Assembly (NCBI GenBank): GCA_965230065.1
Contig: OZ245942.1
Span: 1,612,001-1,676,000 of the forward strand
DNA length: 64,000 nt
Direction: 5' to 3'
Source of the DNA: G965230065 sp965230065
GTDB lineage: Bacteria; Bacteroidota; Bacteroidia; Cytophagales; Cyclobacteriaceae
Shown here: positions 1 to 9,861 of the stretch, in pieces
How the letters are laid out: each line of letters opens with the position of its first letter
How positions within the stretch are numbered: the stretch's first letter is position 1
Translations under genes and position numbers: made by a program
The notes under the pieces: generated by a model
The model's input: the letters and a program-made list of their open reading frames with translations, nothing else
Told to the model about the DNA's origin: nothing
Database searches by the model: none

Positions 1-397
1 TGGAATAGTTTTCTACTTTTTTATGGGCGTCCTCTGCCAAACCTACCATACCCAGCAACTCTTCTAAATTACGGGTAGCTTTATCATAAAAGGAGGCAAA
101 GAGTTGCAAATTCTCGAGGGCTGAGAGCTTCAGGTAATGGTTGGGCAATTCAAAACCTACGCCTATGTAGTTGTAATAAGTAGCATCCCATTGCTGCAGG
201 GGTTTGCCAAATACTGTGATTTCTCCCTGAAAACCGGGCAACAGGCCAATAAGGATTTTCTGTACTGTACTTTTCCCGGCCCCACTGGGACCCAAAAAAC
301 CAAATATTTCTCTTTTTTCTATCGCAAAGCTGATATTATTGATCGCCAGGCTGGACTGCACCGGATAAGTATAAGTCAGGTTGTTTACAGTAATCAT
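1..397 (-). CDS. ABC transporter ATP-binding protein (5' part)
   Basis: The gene runs off the left edge; the first 132 residues are present. It starts at an ATG (395-397) preceded by a GAGGAATG-like ribosome site. Translation opens MITVNNLTYTYPVQ and carries a perfect Walker A motif, GPSGAGKST, at about residues 38-46, so this is the nucleotide-binding subunit of an ABC transporter on the inner face of the cytoplasmic membrane. The Q-loop, signature and Walker B lie beyond the edge, so the substrate cannot be told. The sequence around IGVGFELPNHYLKLSALENL resembles ABC-2 type export ATPases, where a separate permease gene usually follows. It is divergent from dnaE. Confidence 0.9.
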   Translation of the reverse strand, partial: MITVNNLTYTYPVQSSLAINNISFAIEKREIFGFLGPSGAGKSTVQKILIGLLPGFQGEITVFGKPLQQWDATYYNYIGVGFELPNHYLKLSALENLQLFASFYDKATRNLEELLGMVGLAEDAHKKVENYS

Positions 398-512
398 TCC
401 TCAATGGTATTGGCTTCTATTTTCAAGATTGGGTCGAACTTATTGCGCTTTTTATAATGTTAGCAAATTCATCCATCTTTTGAAAATTTCGATGGGTGAT
501 AAAGAACAGAAT

Positions 513-543
513 ATTGTAATTTTGAAAAACGCCCTTACTTTTG
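513..543 (+). promoter_or_regulatory. Promoter of dnaE (Bacteroidota type)
   Basis: ATTG at 513-516, a 19-base spacer, and TACTTTTG at 536-543 match the Bacteroidota -33 (TTTG) and -7 (TANNTTTG) consensus with the expected spacing. Transcription would start near 550, giving a leader of about 35 bases before the ATG at 584. A second -7 look-alike, TAATTTTG at 517-524, has no -33 partner. Confidence 0.55.
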
Positions 544-583
544 GGTGTAATATTTTGCAGAGCAAACACAGAACAAGCAGCCT

Positions 584-3500
584 ATGTATTTGATTTTTGA
601 TACCGAAACCACCGGATTGCCCCGCGATTATAACGCCCCGGTTTCTGATGTTGACAACTGGCCCCGCCTGGTGCAACTTTCCTGGCAGTTGCATGGCCTT
701 GATGGGAAATTAATCAACAACCAGGACTTTATCGTAAAGCCCGAGGGTTTCACCATTCCCTTCAATGCCGAAAAAGTGCATGGTATTTCTACCGAAAGGG
801 CTTTGAAAGAAGGGCATCCATTGGAGGAAGTGCTGTCTGTATTTGCACAGGATGTGGAAAAGGCATCGGTGGTTGTTGGGCATAACATCGATTTCGATAT
901 TAAAATAACAGGGGCTGAATATTACAGGACCCAACTGCCTTCCCAATTGCTGGATACCCAAACCCTGGATACCAAAGAGGCTTCTACCGACTTCTGTAAA
1001 ATCCCGGGAGGACGGGGTGGACGGTACAAGTGGCCTACGCTTTCAGAGTTGCACCAGAAATTATTCGGTGTCGGGTTTGAAGATGCCCACAATTCTGCCT
1101 TCGATGTGGATGCCACTGCCCGCTGCTTTTTCGGACTCATCAAAGAAGGGGTGGTAGAGCCTGCTGAGGGTACACTTTCCGTAGTGGAAATTGAGTACGA
1201 AGCCCCCGACCTGAAAGGCAGCCGCGGCCCCAAAGAGCAAAAGGAAGAGACAGCAGAGGCTATGCTGAAAAAAGCGGAAAAGCGAAAAGTAACTGAGGTT
1301 ATTTCGTTTTCCCATTTACATGTACACTCTCAGTTTTCTATTCTGGAAAGTACAGCCAGCCACAAACAACTGATTGCCAAAGCCAAGAAAGATGGGATGC
1401 CTGCCGTGGCCATCACCGATTATGGCAATTTGTTCGGCGCTTTCAAGGCGGTGGCTGAAGGTAAGCGACAAGATGTAAAAGTAATCATCGGGTGCGAGGT
1501 GTTTATGACGGCCGACCGACACCAGAAAAAATTTACCAAAGACAACAAAGACATTCGGCATTTGCAGGTGTTGTTGGCCAAACACCAGCAGGGCTATCAA
1601 AACCTTTCCAAACTTTGCTCCCTGGGCTATATTGATGGTTACTATGCCGGTTTTCCACGGGTAGATAAAGAGATTATCGAAAAATATGCCGATGGCCTCA
1701 TCGTCCTGACCGGAGGGATGCGGGCTGAAATTCCCGACCTCATCCTCAACGTGGGCGAGCATCAGGCGGAAGAGGCTTTTCAGTGGTGGCACAAAACTTT
1801 TGGAAACGATTTTTATGTAGAACTGCAACGGCACGGGCTGGAAGAAGAAAACCGGGTGAATGAAATCCTCCTCAAGTTTGCCAAAAAATACAACGTAAAA
1901 GTAATTGCCACCAACGACTCTTATTATGCTGAAAAAGACGATGCCAATGCCCACGACACCTTGTTGTGTGTAAAAAATAATGAAAAACAAAGCACGCCCA
2001 TCGGCAGGGGAAGGGGCAGGCGGTATGGTTTGCCCAACGACCAGTATTATTTCAAAACACAGGAAGAAATGAACAAGTTGTTTCATGATATTCCTGAAGC
2101 CTTGGAAAATACCAATGAGGTTATCGCCAAAACAGAACCCCTAACTTTAGAACGTGACATTCTCCTGCCAAAATTTGAAATTCCCGACGGTTTTGCCGAC
2201 CAGGATGATTACCTGAAGCACCTGTCCTTTGAAGGTGCAAAAAAGCGATATGGTGGCATTACGAATGAGATAGAAGAAAGACTCAACCATGAGCTGAATA
2301 TCATTAAAAGCATGGGGTTTCCGGGGTATTTTCTCATTGTTCAGGATTTTATCAACGCGGCCCGTGAAATGGGCGTGAGTGTGGGGCCGGGCAGGGGGTC
2401 CGCGGCTGGCTCGGCCGTTGCTTATTGCGTGGGAATTACCAACATTGACCCCATCAAATACGACCTGCTTTTTGAGCGTTTCCTCAACCCCGAGCGTATC
2501 AGCATGCCTGATATTGATATTGATTTTGATGATGACGGAAGGCAAAAAGTGATTGAATATGTTATTAATAAATATGGGCGAAATCAGGTGGCGCAAATCA
2601 TCACCTTTGGCACGATGGCTCCTAAAATGTCTATCCGGGATGTGGCCCGGGTAAACGAGCTGCCCCTGCCGGAAGCTAATCGACTTGCCAAGCTCGTTCC
2701 TGAAAAGCCCGGAACTACTTTTGAACAAGCCCTGGCGGCAGTCCCCGAATTACAGGAAATTAAATCAGGGAACGATCCTTCCGGGGAAGTGCTCAACCTG
2801 GCCGAAACCCTGGTAGGCTCGGTGCGGGGTACGGGCATCCACGCGGCTGGTGTTATCATCGCCCCGGATGATCTGATGGAGTACATTCCGGTAAAAACGG
2901 ATAAAGATACCGACCTTTTCATCACCCAGTTCGATGGCTCAGTGGTAGAGGATGCAGGTATGTTGAAAATGGACTTTCTGGGTTTAAAAACCCTGAATAT
3001 CATCAAAACAGCCCTGGAAACCATCCGGCGCAAACATGGCATTACGATCGATATTGATACCATTCCGCTGGATGATAAAAAAACTTTTGAACTGTACCAG
3101 CGGGGTGATACCGTGGGTACTTTCCAGTTTGAGTCGGAAGGGATGCGGCAGTGGCTCCAAAAGCTAAAGCCCACCGATATTGAAGACCTGATTGCCATGA
3201 ACGCCCTGTACCGCCCAGGTCCCATGCAGTTTATTCCCAACTATATCGATCGCAAACATGGGAAAGAAGAAGTTGAATTTCCACACCCATTGCTGGAGCC
3301 TATCCTGAAAAATACGTATGGCATTATGGTGTATCAGGAGCAGATTATGCAAACCGCACAAATTCTGGGAGGCTACACGCTGGGCGGTGCCGATTTGCTA
3401 CGACGGGCGATGGGAAAAAAGAAGATTGAAGAAATGAACCGCCAGCGTGAAATCTTCGTCAAAGGAGCAAAAGAACACCACAATATTGAAGCTAAAAAGG

Positions 3501-4771
3501 CGGAGGAAGTATTTGCGGTGATGGAAAAATTTGCCCAGTATGGTTTTAACCGCTCCCACTCGGCAGCTTACTCAGTGGTAGCCTACCAAACCGGCTACCT
3601 CAAAGCCAATTATCCTGCGGAGTATATGGCGGCAGTACTCACCCACAACATGGACAAAACGGATAAAATCACCATTTTTATGGAAGATTGCCGTAAGCTG
3701 GGCATAGAAGTCCTTGGCCCGGATGTGAATGAAAGTAATCAGTTTTTTGATGTAAACACAGAAGGACAAATCCGGTTTGGGCTTGGGGCCATCAAAGGCT
3801 CGGGCGAAAGTGCGGTAAATGCCATCATTGAAGAACGGGACGAAAATGGAAAGTACAAGAATATTTTTGAGTTTGCCAAGCGCTCAAACCTGCGGGCTGT
3901 AAACAAAAAAACATTTGAATGCCTGGCTATGGCGGGTGCTTATGACTGCTTTCCAGATACGCACCGAAGACAATACTTGTATGCAGAAAATGGAAGTACG
4001 AACCTGATAGAACTGGCTGTACGCTACGGTGCCAATGCCCAGCAGGAAGAGGCCACTGCCCAGCAATCGCTTTTCGGGGGAGACAGCGGGGTGGCCATTG
4101 CTGCGCCCAAAGCACCTCCATGTGAGCCTTTCAGCGAGTTGGAAAAACTAAAGCTTGAGAAGGAAGTATTGGGCTTTTATATTTCCGGCCACCCGCTGGA
4201 TCAATTCCAACTGGAGATTAATAATTTTTGTACCTGCACGCTCGACAAGGTAAGTGATTATAGAAATTCAGATATATCCGTAGCGGGTATTGTCAACCGC
4301 CTGGTGGTGAAGCAGGGCAGAAATGGTAATCCATTCGGCCTTTTCAGTATTGAAGACTATCAGTCTTCCATTGACCTGGCCATGTTTGGGGAGGAGTTTC
4401 TGAGTTTCAAACACTTATTGAACATCGGTGAGTTTGTGTATATAAAGGGCAGGGTAGAAGAACGCTACAACAATCCGGGCGTTTGGGAACTGCGCCCTAA
4501 AACGGTGCAATTGCTTTCTGAAATCCGTGAAAAACTCACCAAAGGCTTGCATTTGCATGTACACACCCAAAATGTATCGGTGCCCCTGGTAGATCAATTA
4601 GAAGAACTGGTCGGGCGTTATCCGGGGAATTGCACACTCAAAGTGAGTGTTTTGGACGAAACCGAAAATATTGGGGTAGAGTTGCTTTCCAGAAAACACC
4701 GCGTTAGTCCTGAAAATGAACTGATAAAGGCCCTGGAAGAGCTGAAAGAAGTGAAAATCTCTGTTTTCTAG
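584..4771 (+). CDS. dnaE: DNA polymerase III alpha subunit with fused N-terminal proofreading exonuclease
   Basis: Replicative polymerase catalytic subunit, 1395 aa, against about 1160 for E. coli DnaE. The extra length is an N-terminal DnaQ/DEDD 3'-5' exonuclease (residues 1-190: FDTETTG with D6 and E8, VVGHNIDFD, then the histidine motif in FEDAHNSAFDVDATA). A linker leads to a PHP domain from about 243 (HLHVHS, AITDYGNLFG, ATNDSYYAEKDD), the polymerase core (GPGRGSAAGSAVAYCVG, catalytic PDIDIDF near 642-648), a likely beta-clamp motif QQSLF near 1160, and an OB-fold from about 1230. Proofreading and polymerisation thus sit in one chain, as known for Cytophagales DnaE. It ends at a bidirectional terminator shared with the convergent ompH gene. 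Confidence 0.97.
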   Translation: MYLIFDTETTGLPRDYNAPVSDVDNWPRLVQLSWQLHGLDGKLINNQDFIVKPEGFTIPFNAEKVHGISTERALKEGHPLEEVLSVFAQDVEKASVVVGHNIDFDIKITGAEYYRTQLPSQLLDTQTLDTKEASTDFCKIPGGRGGRYKWPTLSELHQKLFGVGFEDAHNSAFDVDATARCFFGLIKEGVVEPAEGTLSVVEIEYEAPDLKGSRGPKEQKEETAEAMLKKAEKRKVTEVISFSHLHVHSQFSILESTASHKQLIAKAKKDGMPAVAITDYGNLFGAFKAVAEGKRQDVKVIIGCEVFMTADRHQKKFTKDNKDIRHLQVLLAKHQQGYQNLSKLCSLGYIDGYYAGFPRVDKEIIEKYADGLIVLTGGMRAEIPDLILNVGEHQAEEAFQWWHKTFGNDFYVELQRHGLEEENRVNEILLKFAKKYNVKVIATNDSYYAEKDDANAHDTLLCVKNNEKQSTPIGRGRGRRYGLPNDQYYFKTQEEMNKLFHDIPEALENTNEVIAKTEPLTLERDILLPKFEIPDGFADQDDYLKHLSFEGAKKRYGGITNEIEERLNHELNIIKSMGFPGYFLIVQDFINAAREMGVSVGPGRGSAAGSAVAYCVGITNIDPIKYDLLFERFLNPERISMPDIDIDFDDDGRQKVIEYVINKYGRNQVAQIITFGTMAPKMSIRDVARVNELPLPEANRLAKLVPEKPGTTFEQALAAVPELQEIKSGNDPSGEVLNLAETLVGSVRGTGIHAAGVIIAPDDLMEYIPVKTDKDTDLFITQFDGSVVEDAGMLKMDFLGLKTLNIIKTALETIRRKHGITIDIDTIPLDDKKTFELYQRGDTVGTFQFESEGMRQWLQKLKPTDIEDLIAMNALYRPGPMQFIPNYIDRKHGKEEVEFPHPLLEPILKNTYGIMVYQEQIMQTAQILGGYTLGGADLLRRAMGKKKIEEMNRQREIFVKGAKEHHNIEAKKAEEVFAVMEKFAQYGFNRSHSAAYSVVAYQTGYLKANYPAEYMAAVLTHNMDKTDKITIFMEDCRKLGIEVLGPDVNESNQFFDVNTEGQIRFGLGAIKGSGESAVNAIIEERDENGKYKNIFEFAKRSNLRAVNKKTFECLAMAGAYDCFPDTHRRQYLYAENGSTNLIELAVRYGANAQQEEATAQQSLFGGDSGVAIAAPKAPPCEPFSELEKLKLEKEVLGFYISGHPLDQFQLEINNFCTCTLDKVSDYRNSDISVAGIVNRLVVKQGRNGNPFGLFSIEDYQSSIDLAMFGEEFLSFKHLLNIGEFVYIKGRVEERYNNPGVWELRPKTVQLLSEIREKLTKGLHLHVHTQNVSVPLVDQLEELVGRYPGNCTLKVSVLDETENIGVELLSRKHRVSPENELIKALEELKEVKISVF

Positions 4772-4797
4772 CTTTACTTTGGTAAAGTACAAAAAAC

Positions 4798-4829
4798 AAA
4801 AAGGCCGGAAATTTCTTTCCAGCCTTTTT
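4798..4829. terminator. Bidirectional intrinsic terminator between dnaE and ompH
   Basis: Stem AAAAAGGCCGGAAA (4798-4811) pairs with TTTCCAGCCTTTTT (4816-4829) with one mismatch and a TTTC loop. A-tract and T-tract on the two sides let it end transcripts from both the convergent dnaE and ompH genes. Confidence 0.85.
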
Positions 4830-4848
4830 CTTATTTTTTAGAAACAGA

Positions 4849-5406
4849 TTAGTTACTGCCATTTGTTCCGCCCGCCTCTGAAGAAGATGTGGGAGTAATA
4901 CCCAGTTCTTTCAGAACAAGGTCAGAAATATTGTCTTCATCAGGTGCGTGCAATAAGATGGGCATATTGCCTGCATCTGAGCTAAATACATATTTATAGC
5001 CATTGGCTTCAGCCACCTTATCAATAGCTGCCTGAATTTTGTCAAACACGGGCTGGAGCAGTTCCACCTGCTTTCTTTGCAAAGAAGCTTCGGCTTCTAC
5101 CTGGTCTTGTTGCAACTGGTTTCGCATTTCTTCCAGTTCTTTGGCCCGGTTATTACGAGCATCTTCGGTCATGCTTTGAGCTTCCTGCTGAAATTGTTGA
5201 ATTTGCTGCTGTAAGCCCTGGGCCTGTAATTGAAGTTTGCTGGAGAGTTGCTTTTCATAAGCCCTGATATCAGAGTCAATCTGTTTTGCATCGGGCATTT
5301 GGCTGATGATATAATCGGTATTGGTAAAGCCAATTTTAACTTGTTGTGCACTTGCGTAGAAAGATGCTAATGACAACACTGCAATAAGAAATAAATTACG
5401 CTTCAT
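4849..5406 (-). CDS. OmpH/Skp family periplasmic chaperone (distal copy)
   Basis: 185 aa with a signal peptide (cleavage after about residue 20, ASA-QQ), followed by the OmpH core KIGFTNTDYIISQMPDAKQI and a long glutamine- and glutamate-rich coiled coil (about 45-110). Skp-type proteins form a trimeric clamp that carries unfolded outer membrane proteins through the periplasm to BamA. A short tail rich in T, S, E and G ends the protein. It lies last in the bamA run, 52 bases after a second OmpH gene, a tandem pair that is standard in Bacteroidota next to bamA. Which unfolded clients each copy handles cannot be told. Confidence 0.93.
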   Translation of the reverse strand: MKRNLFLIAVLSLASFYASAQQVKIGFTNTDYIISQMPDAKQIDSDIRAYEKQLSSKLQLQAQGLQQQIQQFQQEAQSMTEDARNNRAKELEEMRNQLQQDQVEAEASLQRKQVELLQPVFDKIQAAIDKVAEANGYKYVFSSDAGNMPILLHAPDEDNISDLVLKELGITPTSSSEAGGTNGSN

Positions 5407-5458
5407 GATAGTTATGCTAGTTGAAATTAAATACTGTTTTATACTTTTATTTTATAGT

Positions 5459-5995
5459 TTAACGGACTACGTCTTCTCTATTACCTAGCCCCAACTCGTC
5501 TAATACATAATCTGTATAGTCATGTACCGGATCGGTATAAATCATCACCAGTTCTCCTGATTTATCAAACATGATGGCGAGGCGGTTTTCTTTACAAACT
5601 TTTTGTACGGCTTCAAACACCTGGTCTTGCACCGGCTTAATCAATTCTTTCTTTTTCAGGAAGAACAGCCCTTCGTAGCCAAACACTTTTTTTTGGTATT
5701 CTTTAAGCGTATTTTCCATTTGCTTAATAGCAGCCATGCGCTCTTGCTTCATTTCTTCAGTAAGCAGTACCTCTTCGGCTTGTAACTCACTGTACTTTGC
5801 CTCAATTTCCTTGTGTTTATTCTGAATTTCTTCCTGCCATTGCAAAGATAAGGTATTTATTTCATTTTGTGCCTCTTGGTATTCAGGCATTTTGCTCAAA
5901 ATAAAATCTGTATTAACATACCCAAATTTTTGTGCCCACCCAACATTGGCAAAAAGTACAAATAAAACGAATAATAGTGTTTTTCTAAAATGCAT
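5459..5995 (-). CDS. OmpH/Skp family periplasmic chaperone (proximal copy)
   Basis: 178 aa from the ATG at 5993-5995 (MHFRKTLLFVLFVLF); an ATG four codons upstream (6005-6007) is also possible, but the shorter start gives a cleaner signal peptide ending GWA-QKF. The mature part begins with the family motif FGYVNTDFILSKMPEY, then a charged coiled coil (about 45-110) and a conserved C-terminal fold (LAIMFDKSGELVMIYTDP). Predicted role: Skp-like holdase for outer membrane proteins. It sits 85 bases downstream of bamA, whose product it would serve, and is clearly diverged from the second copy that follows it. Confidence 0.92.
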   Translation of the reverse strand: MHFRKTLLFVLFVLFANVGWAQKFGYVNTDFILSKMPEYQEAQNEINTLSLQWQEEIQNKHKEIEAKYSELQAEEVLLTEEMKQERMAAIKQMENTLKEYQKKVFGYEGLFFLKKKELIKPVQDQVFEAVQKVCKENRLAIMFDKSGELVMIYTDPVHDYTDYVLDELGLGNREDVVR

Positions 5996-6080
5996 TGATA
6001 TAGTCATATTCTATTTTAGAAATATGAAAAAATTGCTTACTTCTAGTTAACGACAAAAAGCAACAAGTATTTCCAAATTA

Positions 6081-8771
6081 TTATCTTAACTGCTGGCCAA
6101 TGGTAAAGTGGAATTGAGGGCCACTGGGTTCTAAAGTTCCCGGAGTCCTGTCGAAACCGTATCCCCAGTCAATACCCATCAGCCCGAAAGCAGGCATAAA
6201 GATGCGAGCGCCAAACCCTGCAGCTTTATAAAGATCGAAGGGGTTATATTTGGCATAATCAGCTACGGTATTTCCTGCCTCTACAAAGCCCAGCACATAA
6301 ATCGTTGCAGAAGGGCTGGGAGAAACCAGGTAGCGCAGTTCCATGGTAAACTTGTTGTAGGCAATGCCACCCACCGCATTATTTTGAACATCAATAGGCT
6401 CCAGTATATTATCTTCATACCCACGCAAACCAATAATATCACGAGCTACAATAAAGCTTTGCCCGGCCAGCCCTGAGCCGCCCATCACAAACCTTTCAAA
6501 TGGTGTATTTACCGGTTTGTCGCCATATGAGCCAATAAACCCAAAATGTGCCCTGGACTCAAGCACCAGGTTCTTGGCCAGTTGGGTATAAAACTTGGCA
6601 TCAAACATCCATTTTTGGTACTCTACCCATTTGTACCGCTCTTCAGGAGGGGCCGTGTTATAGTCGATATCGTTAAACAATGAAAATGGCGGAGTTAAAT
6701 TTACTTCCAACGAAATGGAAGAGCCACCACGGGGAAACATAGGGTTATCTATACTGTTCCGGGCAAGGATGGTATTCAGGGTTATGCTGTTAGACACACC
6801 ATTGGCAAAGCCGAAATCGCGCTGCCCAATTCCGGGAATATTGTCAGTCGGGTCTTTATCAAAAAGGTCGTAGTTGCGGTAGCTGATCGAATTGGTCAAC
6901 GTAAAGAAGTCATCCGGCCATTTTACCCGCCGGCCCAGCCCTACGGTGAGACTGGTAATTTTGATTGATGAAAAAGCATCGTCAGCCGTAATTCTACTAC
7001 TAAAGCCAATATTTCTGGATACGGTGTGGCTCAGGCTTACCGAGAAGTTATTTGGTTTTTTCCCACCGAGCCAGGGCTCAGAGAAAGTAGCCGAGTAGCT
7101 TTGGAAACGGGGGCCGTTGGCCTGCATACGCAAAGAGAGTTTCTGCCCGTCACCCACCGGCAGGGGCCGCCACTTATCAAAGTGAGGAATATTCCTTATC
7201 GAGAAATTATTAAATACCAGTCCGAGTGTACCAACAAAGCCGTAGTAACCTCCCCAACCACCGGAAAGTTCAATCTGATCGCTGGGCCGCTCAACCAATG
7301 AGTATTCTATATCTACTGTTCCGTCGGCAGGGTTGGGTAGCGGATTGATGCCGATTTGTTCAGGGTCAAAGTAGCCCAGCTGCGACAGCTCGCGCTGCGT
7401 ACGGATCAGTTTTTCCCGGCTGAACTTTTCCCCCGGCAAGGTTCTTATTTCCCTCCGGATCACGTGGTCGTTCGTACGGTCATTCCCTGTGATAATAACT
7501 TCACTGATGGTAGCCTGGTCCCCTTCCATGATTACCATTTCTACATCAATAGAATCTTCAGCAATCCTGACCTCAACCGGGGTGATATTGAAAAACAGGT
7601 AACCAAAATCCATATACATGGAACTGACATCTGCTCCGGTAGGGTTAAAATTGAGCCGTTTATTCAGGTTTTCCATGTCATACACATCCCCTTTTCGTAT
7701 GCCCAATACCCTTGACAACTGCTCGTCAGAGTAAACATAATTACCTGTCCAGATGATGTCGCCGAAGTAATACCTTTTGCCTTCATCTACCTTTAAGTTG
7801 ACATTGATTTTGTCTTGGTCGAAGGCATATACCGAATCAGAAACAACGGTAGCATCACGATAGCCTTTGGAGTTATAAAAATCAATAACTGCCTGCTTGT
7901 CTTCTTCAAAACTACTTTCTATAAATTTAGACCCGTTGAAAAAGTTAAGCTTCACATGTTCGTGCAAGTATTTTCCCAGGTCTACTTCTTCTTTTACCGT
8001 AGCAAAGTTTTTGGCTTTTTTGAAATTGAAGCTGAAAAGTTTTTGGAAAAGGTCTTGCACCAGCGTAAAGCGCACTTTTTCATGGGTTGACTTCATTTTG
8101 CCTATCAACTTCTTATCGCTGATCACTTCATTTCCTTCAAAGTGAATTCTATGGATTTTTACCTTTGATTTTTTATCAACCTTGACTTTAAGGGCGATGC
8201 TGTTGGTTAGCAGGGTATCTTTTACTTTTATGATGTCTACTTCAGCATTCCGGTATCCTTTATCTTCAAAATGCCGCTTTACGGTCAATTTTGTGCTATT
8301 GAGCAGGGCATCGGTGGCCACCCTGCCCCGCAGTTTTAATTTATCAGAGATTTCAGTTTCCTGGCTGCTGTTTACACCTTCAAACGTAAAGCGGGTGATT
8401 CGAGGCAGGTCAGTTAGCCTTATTTCCAGAAAAATCCGGTTGCCTTCTATTTTGTTGGCAACGATAGATATGTCGCCGATAATGCCCTGTTTCCACAATT
8501 TACGGATGGCCGCGGTAATGGCCGGGCCGGGCACCTTTATTTTATCCCCCACTTCCAGTCCGGAAAGGGAAATAAGTGCGTTGTTATTAAGATGATCGGT
8601 ACCACTTACGGTAATTTCCGCGATTTCGTACTCCCTGGGCTCATTGTAGGTGATTTCGTCAAGCGTACGTTCCTGCTGGGGGGGCAGCGATTTTCCAAAC
8701 CGGATTTGCGCGGAGGCTACGGCACAAAATATGGATAAAAAGGTTAGGGTAAATAGTAATTTTCGTTTCAT
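6081..8771 (-). CDS. bamA: Outer membrane protein assembly factor BamA
   Basis: 896 aa with a signal peptide (cleavage near ASA-QIRFG). Residues about 45-430 hold the periplasmic POTRA repeats (for example EITVSGTDHLNNNALI and KIHRIHFEGNEVISDKKL), and about 500-896 form the 16-strand Omp85 barrel, with the conserved GGSGLAGQSF and RDIIGLRGYED segments near the C-terminus. BamA inserts outer membrane proteins and is essential. The extra-long POTRA-3 region (EKLFSFNFKKAK) is common in Bacteroidota. The last residue is arginine (IGQQLR), not the usual aromatic one. The gene lies between uppS, 10 bases upstream, and two Skp-like chaperone genes. Confidence 0.97.
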   Translation of the reverse strand: MKRKLLFTLTFLSIFCAVASAQIRFGKSLPPQQERTLDEITYNEPREYEIAEITVSGTDHLNNNALISLSGLEVGDKIKVPGPAITAAIRKLWKQGIIGDISIVANKIEGNRIFLEIRLTDLPRITRFTFEGVNSSQETEISDKLKLRGRVATDALLNSTKLTVKRHFEDKGYRNAEVDIIKVKDTLLTNSIALKVKVDKKSKVKIHRIHFEGNEVISDKKLIGKMKSTHEKVRFTLVQDLFQKLFSFNFKKAKNFATVKEEVDLGKYLHEHVKLNFFNGSKFIESSFEEDKQAVIDFYNSKGYRDATVVSDSVYAFDQDKINVNLKVDEGKRYYFGDIIWTGNYVYSDEQLSRVLGIRKGDVYDMENLNKRLNFNPTGADVSSMYMDFGYLFFNITPVEVRIAEDSIDVEMVIMEGDQATISEVIITGNDRTNDHVIRREIRTLPGEKFSREKLIRTQRELSQLGYFDPEQIGINPLPNPADGTVDIEYSLVERPSDQIELSGGWGGYYGFVGTLGLVFNNFSIRNIPHFDKWRPLPVGDGQKLSLRMQANGPRFQSYSATFSEPWLGGKKPNNFSVSLSHTVSRNIGFSSRITADDAFSSIKITSLTVGLGRRVKWPDDFFTLTNSISYRNYDLFDKDPTDNIPGIGQRDFGFANGVSNSITLNTILARNSIDNPMFPRGGSSISLEVNLTPPFSLFNDIDYNTAPPEERYKWVEYQKWMFDAKFYTQLAKNLVLESRAHFGFIGSYGDKPVNTPFERFVMGGSGLAGQSFIVARDIIGLRGYEDNILEPIDVQNNAVGGIAYNKFTMELRYLVSPSPSATIYVLGFVEAGNTVADYAKYNPFDLYKAAGFGARIFMPAFGLMGIDWGYGFDRTPGTLEPSGPQFHFTIGQQLR

Positions 8772-8781
8772 AAATACACCA

Positions 8782-9519
8782 CTAGGTTCTTACTTGCTCA
8801 CTTATTCTGCCAAATCTTCTCTCCCTTTGCTGGTAAGCAAGGATGGCTTCATACAAATGTTCTCTGCGGAAATCGGGCCACAATACTTTGGTTACGTATA
8901 ATTCGGTATAGGCAATTTGCCAAAGTAAAAAATTACTCACACGCATCTCTCCGCTGGTACGTATCAGCAATTCGGGGTCGGGCATATCATGTGTATTCAG
9001 GTGTTTTGCGATCGTTTCCTGCGTAATATCCTCAACACTAAGGTGCCCTTGTTTTATCTCTTCTGCCACAGCTTTTACGGCTTCTGTAATTTCCCAACGC
9101 CCACTGTAATTCAATGCTAGCGAAAGTATAAGCCCATCATTATTGCTGGTGGCAGCCATTGCATTTTTTAGTTCTCCGTAACACTTGGGGGGCAGCCCTG
9201 AGATATCGCCAATCGCCGCAAGCCTGACGTTATTTTTCATCAGGGTATCCATCTCGTCTTTGATAGTGGCTACCAGCAGTTGCATCAGGGCATTTACCTC
9301 GGCTTGTGGCCTTCCCCAGTTTTCGGTAGAAAAAGCATACAACGTGAGGTGCCCAACGCCCAGTTCAGCACAACCTTCCGTGGCATCTCTCACGGCTTTG
9401 ATGGCACTTTTGTGGCCAAACACCCTTTCTGCACCACGTTCCTTTGCCCATCGCCCGTTTCCATCCATGATAACGGCGATATGCCTGGGCAAATTGCTTT
9501 TGTCAATACGATCTTTCAT
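8782..9519 (-). CDS. uppS: Undecaprenyl diphosphate synthase (isoprenyl transferase)
   Basis: 245 aa from the ATG at 9517-9519; an in-frame ATG eight codons upstream (9543) would add MQDVLWHI, which family members lack. It condenses farnesyl diphosphate with isopentenyl diphosphates to make the C55 lipid carrier for peptidoglycan and other wall polymers. Seen are the catalytic aspartate motif IMDGNGRWA, FSTENWGRP, and the C-terminal RTSGEMRVSNFLLWQ and WPDFRREHLYEA signatures of cis-prenyltransferases. Length is normal. Placement directly before bamA is the usual Bacteroidota order. Confidence 0.96.
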   Translation of the reverse strand: MKDRIDKSNLPRHIAVIMDGNGRWAKERGAERVFGHKSAIKAVRDATEGCAELGVGHLTLYAFSTENWGRPQAEVNALMQLLVATIKDEMDTLMKNNVRLAAIGDISGLPPKCYGELKNAMAATSNNDGLILSLALNYSGRWEITEAVKAVAEEIKQGHLSVEDITQETIAKHLNTHDMPDPELLIRTSGEMRVSNFLLWQIAYTELYVTKVLWPDFRREHLYEAILAYQQRERRFGRISEQVRT

Positions 9520-9543
9520 AATATGCCACAATACATCTTGCAA

Positions 9544-9861
9544 TGTACAAAATTGCTACTTTTTTTTCTATTTTACAGGGGATTAAAGCAATAATACGTA
9601 ACCACCAAGACTTTTGACCAATAATTATGCCTCTGTTGCGCCAACGGCTGATTTTTGTATGCGTGACAAAATAGGGAGTAGTAGGACTATACGAAAAAAA
9701 CCTTGAAAAATTGTATGAGGCTTGCCACTGTAAAAAGTAGACTTTAGCTAGCCCTGCTTCGCTACCAAAACCAAGTTAACAGGAAGGGATTTAATTCTGT
9801 ATTTGGTACTGCCTGTGCTCTTAAGAATCTAGAGATACAGCTAACATAGCTACAGTTTTAT
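9544..9861. other. 318-base gap between uppS and the DUF6089 gene
   Basis: No open frame with a plausible start and no strong hairpin was seen on either strand. A CAATTTTG sequence on the minus strand close to uppS is one base off a -7 element, but lacks a -33 partner at the right spacing. The gap interrupts the otherwise tight minus-strand run, so uppS-bamA-ompH may have its own promoter here. Confidence 0.4.

Noticed and set aside
1316..2086. 256-codon frame antisense to dnaE
   Set aside because: Shadow of the dnaE coding frame; no start signal or family.
4849..6007. Two OmpH genes as a recent duplication
   Set aside because: They share motifs but differ at most positions; a tandem pair of old paralogues is normal in this phylum.
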